From the NCBI GenBank assembly GCA_945888565.1, contig CAMDAL010000254.1, forward strand, positions 1 to 6,140: a DNA stretch of 6,140 bases, in the 5' to 3' direction. Position numbers and translations under genes: made by a program. The notes beneath the pieces were generated by a model. It had not been told where the DNA came from, made no database searches, and saw nothing but the letters and a program-made list of their open reading frames with translations. This document shows, one piece after another, positions 1 through 5,993 of the stretch (positions are counted from its first letter, which is position 1; each line of letters starts with the position of its first letter). The stretch comes from Devosia equisanguinis. Its GTDB lineage: Bacteria > Pseudomonadota > Alphaproteobacteria > Rhizobiales > Devosiaceae.

Positions 1-1626
1 CACCACCGACAGGTTCACTGCCACCCGCACATCATCGGGCCATTGGACCGCCTGCCGGCAGGCCTCGCGCAGCACCCACTCGCCGATCGGGACGATGAGG
101 CCGGTTTCTTCGGCGATCGGGATGAACTCAGCCGGCGACACGGTGCCCCGCTCGCTGTCCCAGCGCAGCAGGGCCTCGAGGCAGGTGATCCGGTTCTCCT
201 TGAGGCCGATAAGCGGCTGGTAGACCAGGCGGAACTCGCTGCGGGCCAGCGCCAGCCGCAGCCCCGACTCCATCAGGCGGCGCTTCTGGATCGCCGCATC
301 CATCCCCGCCTCGAAGAAATGGAAGGTCGAGCGGCCCTCGTTCTTGGCCCGGTAGAGCGCCAGGTCGGCGTTCTTGACCAGCTCATCCGAGGTCTGCCCG
401 TCCTGTGGCGCCATCGCGATGCCCACCGAGGCACCGATCACCACCTGATGCCCCTCGATGCTGAAGGGCTGGCCCATCACGTGCACGATGCGCTCGGAGA
501 TGGCCGCGGCATCGGCCGGGTTGTCGATGCCGCGCAGCAACAGCGCAAACTCGTCGCCGCCCAGCCGCGCCAGCACATCGTTCTCGCGCGTCGTGCCCCA
601 GAGACGGGCCGAAGCCTGCTGCAGCACCTTGTCGCCCAGCGTATGGCCCAGGGTGTCGTTGACACCCTTGAAGTGGTCGAGGTCGATGCACAGCAGCGCG
701 ACCTTCTCGCCCCGATCGATCGCCGTCTCGGCGCTCGCCATCTCCTCTAGGAACTGGATGCGGTTGGGCAACTGCGTCAGCGCGTCGTGGCGCGCCATGT
801 GGCGGATGCGCTCCTCCTGCTGGCGCTGCTCGGTGACATCCTCGTGCGTGGTGACCCAGCCGCCATCCTTCATCGGGTGGTGCTGCATCATGATGATGCT
901 GCCATCGAGCTCGTGGATGTTCTTGGCGTGCTCGCCGCGCGCGATCACCTCGCGCCGCCAGCTGATGTACTCTTCGCGATTGGCCCCGGCATGCATGCCC
1001 CCGTCGAACAGGTAGCCGAGGATGTCGTCGAGCTGCGTGCCGGGCCGCAGCAGGTGCGGCGGCAGGTTGTAGATACGCTGGTAGGGCTCGTTGCAGATCA
1101 CCAGCCGACCCTTGGGGTCGTACATGCAGAGGCCCTGGCTGATGTTGTTCACGGCCGCATCGAGCCGCAGGTTCTGTCGTTCGAGCTCGCGCTTTCGCTT
1201 CTGCATGATCTCGGAGGAGGCGATCTCCTCGGTCACGTCCTCATGCGTCACCACCCAGCCCAGCCCGGGAGAGTAGGCATGCGCCGTCTCGAGCGTGCGT
1301 CCGCCGTCGAGCAGTTCGCGTACCTTCGACCGCGCGCCGCCGCGATTGTTGAGCAATTCCTTCTTGTAGGCAGAGAGGAACTCTTCCGGCGACTGGTCCG
1401 GATGGTTGCCAAGCTTCGCCGAGAGCTTCACCACCGCCTCGAGCGTCATGCCCTTCTTGATCCGCGCCGAGGGGAAGCCGTAGATGTCCAGGTAGTGCCT
1501 GTTCCACATCACCAGCTTGAAATCAGGCGACCAGACGCAGAACCCGTAGGGTACGCTCTGCAGGGCTGCATCGAGCAGCAATTCGTCATCGGTGCGGCTC
1601 TCGGATTCAACCGGTAGCGCCTTCAC
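1..1626 (-). CDS. PAS-PAS-GGDEF-EAL cyclic-di-GMP synthase/phosphodiesterase (3' end outside window)
   Basis: This is a bifunctional c-di-GMP turnover enzyme; 542 residues are visible, with no stop before the left edge. Two PAS domains (about residues 17-133 and 151-264) each close with a THEDVTE motif and resemble the PAS_7 type. The GGDEF domain (about 272-440) has the active-site motif GGDEF at 356-360. It also has the metal and guanine ligands expected from PleD (D315, N323, D332) and an intact RxxD product-inhibition site (R347, D350) five residues before GGDEF. The EAL domain starts near 450, with YQPL at 469-472, EALLRW at 484-489 and NLS at 538-540; the rest is missing. The start is GTG at 1626: an in-frame TAG lies at 1648-1650 with no start between, and the next in-frame ATG (codon 40) lies inside the first PAS domain. 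I see no transmembrane segment, so it is probably cytosolic. Diguanylate cyclase activity looks possible; phosphodiesterase activity cannot be judged without the remaining EAL residues. Confidence 0.95.
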   Translation of the reverse strand, partial: MKALPVESESRTDDELLLDAALQSVPYGFCVWSPDFKLVMWNRHYLDIYGFPSARIKKGMTLEAVVKLSAKLGNHPDQSPEEFLSAYKKELLNNRGGARSKVRELLDGGRTLETAHAYSPGLGWVVTHEDVTEEIASSEIMQKRKRELERQNLRLDAAVNNISQGLCMYDPKGRLVICNEPYQRIYNLPPHLLRPGTQLDDILGYLFDGGMHAGANREEYISWRREVIARGEHAKNIHELDGSIIMMQHHPMKDGGWVTTHEDVTEQRQQEERIRHMARHDALTQLPNRIQFLEEMASAETAIDRGEKVALLCIDLDHFKGVNDTLGHTLGDKVLQQASARLWGTTRENDVLARLGGDEFALLLRGIDNPADAAAISERIVHVMGQPFSIEGHQVVIGASVGIAMAPQDGQTSDELVKNADLALYRAKNEGRSTFHFFEAGMDAAIQKRRLMESGLRLALARSEFRLVYQPLIGLKENRITCLEALLRWDSERGTVSPAEFIPIAEETGLIVPIGEWVLREACRQAVQWPDDVRVAVNLSVV

Positions 1627-1680
1627 GTCCCGCGAGCCCCAAAAAACCTAAATCCAATGCCAGACCGTAGGCAGCGCCGG

Positions 1681-1696
1681 GTTAAGGCCACTTTAA
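1681..1696 (-). promoter_or_regulatory. CtrA-type binding box upstream of the GGDEF/EAL gene
   Basis: Read on the minus strand, this is TTAA, then seven bases (AGTGGCC), then TTAAC. That exactly matches the TTAA-N7-TTAAC consensus of the alphaproteobacterial cell-cycle and motility regulator CtrA. It lies in the only long gap upstream of the c-di-GMP gene, ending 54 bases before its GTG start, which is a suitable position for promoter control. I see no convincing -10 hexamer after it. The match is direct; regulation by CtrA is inferred. Confidence 0.55.
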
Positions 1697-1729
1697 TGGT
1701 AACGATTGCGCGAGCGCCGGCACCAGCCC

Positions 1730-1743
1730 TCAGGCCGGCCTGA
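1730..1743. repeat. 14-base perfect palindrome over the end of the GNAT gene
   Basis: TCAGGCCGGCCTGA is self-complementary and covers the TGA stop of the minus-strand GNAT gene. As RNA it could fold as a 5-bp stem with a CCGG loop, but no U-tract follows. It could act as a weak 3' hairpin or be chance in GC-rich coding sequence. Confidence 0.3.
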
Positions 1744-2218
1744 CCATCACATAGTCCGTGAACTGGTATGGTCCCATCTGCACCGGCACGTGCTGTTCGA
1801 TTTCGAAGCCCTGCGAGCGGTAGAACGCTATGGCCGGGGCATTGCCGTCATTGACGTAGAGCGCCACCGGCAGGTCCTCGCCGAAATGCGCGCGCGCCGT
1901 GGCGATCAGCGCCGTGCCGAGGCCGAGCCCACGGGCTTCGGCGAGCAGGTAGAGCTTCTTGATCCAGACGCGACCATCGCCGCGGTACGCCGAGGCGTAG
2001 CCGAGATCGCCGCCATCCCCCAAAGCCAGCCAGTACTGGTGGCCACGCTCGCCGATATCGGCCAGGAGCGTCTCGAGGGCATAGATTTCGTCGAGCATGC
2101 CACCAATCCGGTCGGCCGGCAGGATGCCCGCGAACGCCTCGGGCCAGATGCGCCGGGCGAGCGCGGCAACGCGCGGCAGTTCCGGCGGGGCGACGGGCGT
2201 GATGATGGCGTCGGACAT
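1730..2218 (-). CDS. GNAT family N-acetyltransferase
   Basis: A 162-residue single-domain GNAT protein, the usual length for the family, which transfers acetyl from acetyl-CoA to an amine of a small molecule or protein. The acetyl-CoA loop (motif A) is RGLGLG at residues 96-101, after the beta strand WIKKLYLL at 85-92. Motif B is visible at about 119-138, with YVNDGN and AFYRSQGF. The N-terminal part (RIWPEAFAGILP near 23-34) resembles many uncharacterised GNAT proteins loosely related to PaiA. The substrate cannot be told. The ATG at 2218 has a GAGG only one base away, so its ribosome site is weak. The gene diverges from the LysE-type exporter across 83 bases. It lies 103 bases upstream of the c-di-GMP gene on the same strand, but the intervening CtrA-type box suggests separate transcription. 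Confidence 0.92.
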   Translation of the reverse strand: MSDAIITPVAPPELPRVAALARRIWPEAFAGILPADRIGGMLDEIYALETLLADIGERGHQYWLALGDGGDLGYASAYRGDGRVWIKKLYLLAEARGLGLGTALIATARAHFGEDLPVALYVNDGNAPAIAFYRSQGFEIEQHVPVQMGPYQFTDYVMVRPA

Positions 2219-2301
2219 GCCTCGTTGTTGCGCCGGGACCCCAGGGCTGGCAAGAGGGTTCGTGTCGTGTCAAAGACGGCTATCCAACTGGTGCCGCCCC
2301 G

Positions 2302-2949
2302 ATGCCCGCTTTCATCCCCGATATCGCCGTCATCCTCGCCTTTGCGCTGGCGACGGTGGTGCTTGCCATCACGCCGGGGCCGGACATGGCGCTGCAACTG
2401 AGCCGCGCCATCAATTACGGCCGGGCGCACGGGCTTGCAGCGATGTTCGGGGCGATGGCCGGCATCATGGTGCACACGACGCTCGTGGCACTGGGCATCT
2501 CGGTGCTGATCATCGCGGCACCACCGCTGTTCCTCGCCCTCAAGATCGTCGGCGCGCTCTATCTGCTCTGGCTGGCCTGGCAGGCGATCACCCAGGGGGG
2601 CGGGCTGCGGATTGCCGATGCCGCGAAGAAGCCGCCGACAATCTGGCAGAGCTTTGCCACCGGGCTCGGCATCAACCTCCTCAACCCCAAGGTGGTACTG
2701 TTCTTCGTGACCTTCCTGCCGCAGTTCGTCGAAGCGCATGACCCGGCGGCAACCGGCAAGCTGTTCTTCCTCGGCGCCGAGTTCGTGCTGCTGTCGATCC
2801 CGCTCGGTATCGCCACCGTCCTCGCCGCCGGATGGCTGGCAGCGGCGTTCAAGCGCACCAAGTGGGTGGAGCGGGCTCTGAACTGGAGCTTTGCCGCCAT
2901 CTTCACCGCCTTCGCGGCGACCATCCTCACAGCATCGGCGAAGCACTGA
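2302..2949 (+). CDS. LysE/RhtB family amino-acid exporter
   Basis: A 215-residue inner-membrane protein of the LysE/RhtB translocator family, which exports amino acids or related metabolites. Length and pattern fit the family. There is a hydrophobic N-terminal helix (about 8-23) followed by the family motif TPGPDM at 24-29. Further hydrophobic helices lie at about 44-74, 76-95, 115-140, 154-180 and 192-211. The conserved NPK with the helix VVLFFVTFLPQF is at 128-142. The charged stretch around 101-112 would be the loop between the helical halves. The substrate cannot be deduced. The ATG at 2302 is chosen because the preceding in-frame codons offer no nearby start and the hydrophobic segment begins at once; I see no strong Shine-Dalgarno. 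rlmJ begins 4 bases after the stop, so the two are probably co-transcribed. Confidence 0.93.
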   Translation: MPAFIPDIAVILAFALATVVLAITPGPDMALQLSRAINYGRAHGLAAMFGAMAGIMVHTTLVALGISVLIIAAPPLFLALKIVGALYLLWLAWQAITQGGGLRIADAAKKPPTIWQSFATGLGINLLNPKVVLFFVTFLPQFVEAHDPAATGKLFFLGAEFVLLSIPLGIATVLAAGWLAAAFKRTKWVERALNWSFAAIFTAFAATILTASAKH

Positions 2950-2953
2950 AGCC

Positions 2954-3805
2954 ATGAACTACTCCCACGCCTTCCATGCCGGAAACCACGCCGATGTGCT
3001 CAAGCACATTATCCTCAGCCGCCTGATCGAATACATGAAGAAAAAGGACGGGGCGTTCCGGGTGATCGACACCCATGCCGGGATGGGGCGCTATGACCTC
3101 ACCGGCGAGATCGCCAAGCGCTCGCCCGAGTACAAGGATGGCATCGGGCGATTGCTGAAGTCGACGCTGCCGCAGAAGGCCGCGCCGCTCGTCGCGCCCT
3201 ATCTCGATGTGATCCGGGAGCTGAATCCCGGCGAACGGCTCGAGACCTATCCCGGCTCGCCGCTGCTGGTGCGCAAGCTGTTCCGGTCGCAGGACCGGCT
3301 GTCGGCGCTCGAACTGCACCCCGAATATGCCGAGCGGCTGGGCAAGCTGTTCGAGGGCGACGTGCAGGTGCGGGTGATCGAGCTCGACGGCTGGCTGGCG
3401 CTCAATGCCCATGTGCCGCCCAAGGAGAAGCGCGGCATCGTGCTGGTCGACCCGCCCTTCGAGGAACCGGGCGAGTTCGAGCGGCTGTACGACGGCCTGC
3501 TCAAGGCGCACAAGAAGTTCCCGGCCGGGCTTTATGCCCTGTGGTATCCGCTCAAGGACACCCGCGCCGTGCATGATTTCATCTCGGCGCTGCGCGATTG
3601 CGGCATCCCCAAGATGCTGCGCGCCGAACTCAGCATCCGCCCGGCATCGAACCCGCCGCGACTGCATGGCTCGGGCCTGATCCTGGTCAACCCGCCCTAC
3701 ACGCTCGAAGGCGAACTGCGCATCCTGCTGCCGGCGCTGGCACAGCTGCTGGGCGATCCGGGCGAGGGCCGGCACAAGCTCGAATGGCTGCGCGGCGAGG
3801 AGTAG
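2954..3805 (+). CDS. rlmJ: 23S rRNA (adenine(2030)-N6)-methyltransferase RlmJ
   Basis: RlmJ uses S-adenosylmethionine to methylate N6 of A2030 (E. coli numbering) in 23S rRNA during 50S assembly. The 283 residues compare with about 280 in E. coli, and the whole length aligns with the remembered E. coli protein. Visible matches are the N-terminal HAFHAGNHADVLKH (5-18), the SAM-binding DTHAGMGRY (39-47), YPGSPL (99-104), the catalytic DPPF (166-169, where E. coli has DPPY), GLYALWYP (192-199) and GLILVNPP (241-248). The ATG at 2954 is preferred over an upstream in-frame start because it puts the conserved NYSHAFHAG at the N-terminus. Upstream there is only weak AG-rich sequence (GAAG), and the exporter stop is 4 bases away, so translational coupling is likely. 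Loss of rlmJ in E. coli has mild effects; the link with the exporter is probably positional only. Confidence 0.96.
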   Translation: MNYSHAFHAGNHADVLKHIILSRLIEYMKKKDGAFRVIDTHAGMGRYDLTGEIAKRSPEYKDGIGRLLKSTLPQKAAPLVAPYLDVIRELNPGERLETYPGSPLLVRKLFRSQDRLSALELHPEYAERLGKLFEGDVQVRVIELDGWLALNAHVPPKEKRGIVLVDPPFEEPGEFERLYDGLLKAHKKFPAGLYALWYPLKDTRAVHDFISALRDCGIPKMLRAELSIRPASNPPRLHGSGLILVNPPYTLEGELRILLPALAQLLGDPGEGRHKLEWLRGEE

Positions 3806-3862
3806 GAGCGTGGGCAGGAAAGGGTGCAGACCTGTCCGGTTCGACAGCGCGACCATCAGATA

Positions 3863-3874
3863 GGCCGTTTGGCC
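3863..3874 (+). terminator. Short hairpin after rlmJ (doubtful terminator)
   Basis: GGCC-GTTT-GGCC forms a 4-bp GC stem with a tetraloop, 57 bases after the rlmJ stop. A second small stem (CTGTC at 3832-3836 with GACAG at 3843-3847) precedes it. Neither has a U-tract, so intrinsic termination is doubtful. Confidence 0.2.
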
Positions 3875-3876
3875 AC

Positions 3877-3905
3877 TTGCGCCGTCGCGCCGATGCGGCA
3901 ATAAA
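3877..3905 (+). promoter_or_regulatory. Possible sigma70-like promoter for the SulP gene
   Basis: TTGCGC (3877-3882) and AATAAA (3900-3905) are spaced by 17 bases. They match the -35 and -10 consensus at 3 of 6 and 4 of 6 positions. AATAAA is the most A/T-rich spot in the 214-base gap between rlmJ and sulP. A transcript from here would start near 3912 and give a leader of about 110 bases. This is inferred from motif matching only. Confidence 0.3.
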
Positions 3906-3923
3906 GCTGACCATTCATCCTGG

Positions 3924-4004
3924 ACCCGGTGCAAACCCGGGTGGCTCTTCCGGCCGCCGATCCGCCGGACAACGTCAGGCCGTGCCTCTGCTCGCGGCCC
4001 ACGT
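3924..4004 (+). promoter_or_regulatory. Structured 5' leader of the SulP gene (three hairpins)
   Basis: Three consecutive stem-loops fill the 80 bases before the transporter start. The first is ACCCGG (3924-3929) with CCGGGT (3937-3942), loop 7. The second is TCCGGC (3949-3954) with GCCGGA (3964-3969), loop 9. The third is GGCCG (3978-3982) with CGGCC (3995-3999), extended by ACGT (3972-3975) with ACGT (4001-4004). The last arm ends 15 bases before the ATG. A predicted RNA family called sul1 has, as I recall, been reported near sulfate transporter genes in Alphaproteobacteria. I cannot match its consensus from memory, so the family assignment is open. In a GC-rich genome some stems arise by chance. 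Confidence 0.35.
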
Positions 4005-4019
4005 AGATCCAAGACATAG

Positions 4020-5507
4020 ATGTTCTCCTTTGACTCGCTCCGCCGGACCTGGTTCGGCAACGTTCGTGGCGACGTGCTCTCCGGGCTGGTCGTCGCCCTC
4101 GCGCTGATCCCTGAAGCCATCGGCTTCTCCGTCATCGCCGGTCTCGATCCCAAGGTCGGGCTCTACGCCTCGGTGGTGATCGCCATCGTCATCGCCTTTG
4201 TCGGCGGGCGACCGGCCATGATCTCGGCCGCCACCGCCGCCACGGCGGTGCTGATGGTCGGGCTGGTGCGCGATTATGGCGTGCAGTACCTGTTCGCCGC
4301 GACCATCCTCATGGGCATCTTCCAGATCATCGCCAGCTGGCTGAAGCTGGCGCGGCTGATGCGGTTCGTGTCGCAATCGGTGATGACCGGCTTCGTCAAC
4401 GCTTTGGCGATCCTGATCTTCATGGCGCAGTTCCCCTAACTGATCGGGGTGACGCCGGCTACCTATGGCCTGATCGCGCTGGGCCTTGCGGTCATCTACC
4501 TGTTCCCGCTGCTCACCCGCGCCATCCCCGCGCCGCTCGTCGCGATCGTGGTCGTGACCGTCGTGGCGGTGGTGTTCCAGCTCGATATCCGGACCGTTGC
4601 CGACCTCGGCGAACTGCCGAGCACGCTGCCGCTGTTCGCGCTGCCGCAGGTGCCGCTGGCGCTCGAGACGCTGCGGATCATCGCGCCCATCGCACTGACC
4701 CTTGCGGCAGTCGGGCTGCTGGAGTCGCTGCTCACCGCGCAGATCGTCGACGACATGACCGACACCACCTCCAACAAGCACCGCGAGACGCGAGGCCAGG
4801 GCATCGCCAACATTGCCTCGGGCATGTTTGGCGGCATGGGCGGCTGCGCCATGATCGGCCAGTCGGTGATCAACGTGAGTTCTGGCGCCCGCGGACGGCT
4901 GTCGACGCTGGTGGCCGGCGTGTTCCTGCTGGTGCTGCTGGTGCTGCTGCAGGACCTGCTCGCCATCGTGCCGGTGGCGGCGCTCACCGCAGTGATGATC
5001 ATGGTGTCGGTGAACACCTTCTCTTGGAAGTCGATCCTCAACCTGCGCAAGAACCCGATCCCGTCATCGGTGGTCATGCTGGTGACGGTGGTGACCGTGG
5101 TGGTGACGCACGACCTGTCGCTCGGCGTGCTCGCCGGTGTGCTGCTGTCGGGGGTGTTCTTTGCCGGCAAGGTCTCGCGGCTGAGCCATGTGAGCTCCGA
5201 ACTGAGCCCCGACGGCACGACCCGGACCTACCGGATCGAGGGCCAGGTGTTCTTCGCTTCGGCCGGCGCCTTCACCGAGGCCATCGACCTGACCGAGACG
5301 CTGGAGCGACTGGTCATCGACGTCCACAACGCCCATTTCTGGGACATCTCGGCCATCGCCGCGCTCGACAAGGTGGTGCTGAAGGCGCGCCGGCATGGCA
5401 TGACGGTCGAGATCATCGGCCTCAACGAAGCGAGCAGCACCATGGTCGAGCGCTTCGCCACCCACGACAAGCACGAGGCGGTGGCTGCGGCGACGCCGGG
5501 GCACTAG
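4020..5507 (+). pseudogene. SulP family anion transporter with STAS domain, interrupted by an in-frame stop
   Basis: SulP proteins are inner-membrane transporters of anions such as sulfate or bicarbonate. Read through, the gene gives 495 codons, a normal length for compact SulP proteins. Residues 16-50 carry the usual N-terminal signature (RGDVLSGLVVALALIPEAI), hydrophobic helices continue to about 385, and GGMGGCAMIGQ lies at 271-281. A C-terminal STAS domain (about 405-488) has HFWDISAIAALDKV near 438-451. Codon 140 (4437-4439) is TAA, where relatives usually have Glu or Gln after a QFP/QLP motif; the frame is unchanged on both sides. As written it yields a 139-residue stub of roughly four helices and, if reinitiated at the GTG at 4449, a 352-residue remainder. 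The ATG at 4020 directly follows an in-frame TAG, so no longer start exists; there is no clear Shine-Dalgarno. It could be a recent pseudogene, a sequencing error or a readthrough site. The transported ion is not identifiable. Confidence 0.9.
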
Positions 5508-5527
5508 GCCAATCGAGGTCTCGGCCT
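5506..5527. terminator. Possible bidirectional hairpin between convergent sulP and GNAT genes
   Basis: AGGCC (5506-5510) pairs with GGCCT (5523-5527), and CGA/TCG can pair within it. The hairpin occupies nearly the whole 19-base gap between the sulP TAG and the GNAT TGA, so it could serve both strands. There is no U-tract on either side and the stem is short. Confidence 0.25.
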
Positions 5528-5946
5528 CAGAGCTTGAACTCGTAGTAGTGCATATGCTCGGCCTTGCCGCCGAGCTTGCGATAGAGGCCGTTGGCCTCGA
5601 GGTTGTCGAGTTCGGTGCCGAGCCAGGCCTCGCGGCAGCCCAGTTCGCGGCCCCAGTCGAACATCGCCTCGACCATGCGCGTGGCGATGCCCTGGCGCAG
5701 ATGGGTCCCGGCAGTGCCGACCTCGTCGATATAGAGTTCGGTGACCTTGTCGGGGTGGCGGTGCATTACCGCTGCGCACTGCCCCACTACCAGCCCGTCA
5801 TCGAAGGCGAGGATCATCAGGTGGTTGGGCTCGAGCAGATAGGCTTCGAGCCGCTCGGGATGGATCGGTTCGTCGAAGACATCGGGGTCGACCTCGGCGA
5901 AATCCAGCTCGCCGCCCGGCTGCATGCGTCTCAGTTCGATGGCCAT
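5527..5946 (-). CDS. GNAT family N-acetyltransferase, AAC(3)-I-like
   Basis: A 139-residue GNAT protein whose layout resembles aminoglycoside 3-N-acetyltransferase I enzymes. It has VFDEP at 23-27, a strand ELYIDEV at 70-76, the acetyl-CoA loop LRQGIA at 83-88 and REAWLGTELDN at 105-115. It ends with ANGLYRKLGG (118-127) and a MHYYEF tail. In motif A the usual first Q/R is leucine, with arginine one place later. The family resemblance does not show that it acts on aminoglycosides; many chromosomal relatives have unknown substrates. The ATG at 5946 has a strong Shine-Dalgarno on its strand (GGAGGGGAGGG, ending four bases before it), which settles the start. It converges on sulP with 19 bases between stops. 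An IS element ends about 48 bases upstream and reads toward it, so its original promoter may be displaced. Confidence 0.9.
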   Translation of the reverse strand: MAIELRRMQPGGELDFAEVDPDVFDEPIHPERLEAYLLEPNHLMILAFDDGLVVGQCAAVMHRHPDKVTELYIDEVGTAGTHLRQGIATRMVEAMFDWGRELGCREAWLGTELDNLEANGLYRKLGGKAEHMHYYEFKL

Positions 5947-5993
5947 CGGTCCCTCCCCTCCAAAGGCGCTGTTGCGACGCCCAGCGGTGGCGG

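Noticed and set aside
43..1617. Long plus-strand open frames (for example 43-750 and 787-1617)
   Set aside because: They lie opposite the uninterrupted minus-strand PAS-PAS-GGDEF-EAL gene, whose product has clear motifs; the plus-strand translations are low-complexity and match nothing recognisable. They are GC-rich antisense shadows.
2219..2301. Divergent promoters between the GNAT and exporter genes
   Set aside because: Promoters must be near here, but I found no -35/-10 pair with acceptable matches and spacing on either strand.
3924..3990. Cobalamin riboswitch, suggested by GGTGCAAACCC
   Set aside because: Only a short resemblance to the GGTG-N-AA-N-N-CC segment is present; the other conserved cobalamin boxes are absent and the hairpin arrangement differs.
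2927..4153. A 408-residue minus-strand open frame opposite rlmJ and the sulP start
   Set aside because: It is antisense to rlmJ, a confident conserved gene, and its composition (rich in Arg, Gln, Leu) is typical of a shadow frame. It also crosses the structured gap.
3975..4781. A 268-residue minus-strand open frame opposite sulP
   Set aside because: The product is extremely rich in His, Asp, Arg, Gln and Gly, as expected from the antisense of hydrophobic membrane-protein codons. No family is recognisable.
4449..5507. Independent gene starting at GTG 4449
   Set aside because: It is in the same frame as the upstream 139 codons, has no spaced Shine-Dalgarno, and begins in the middle of a SulP membrane domain. 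It is better treated as the downstream part of one interrupted gene.
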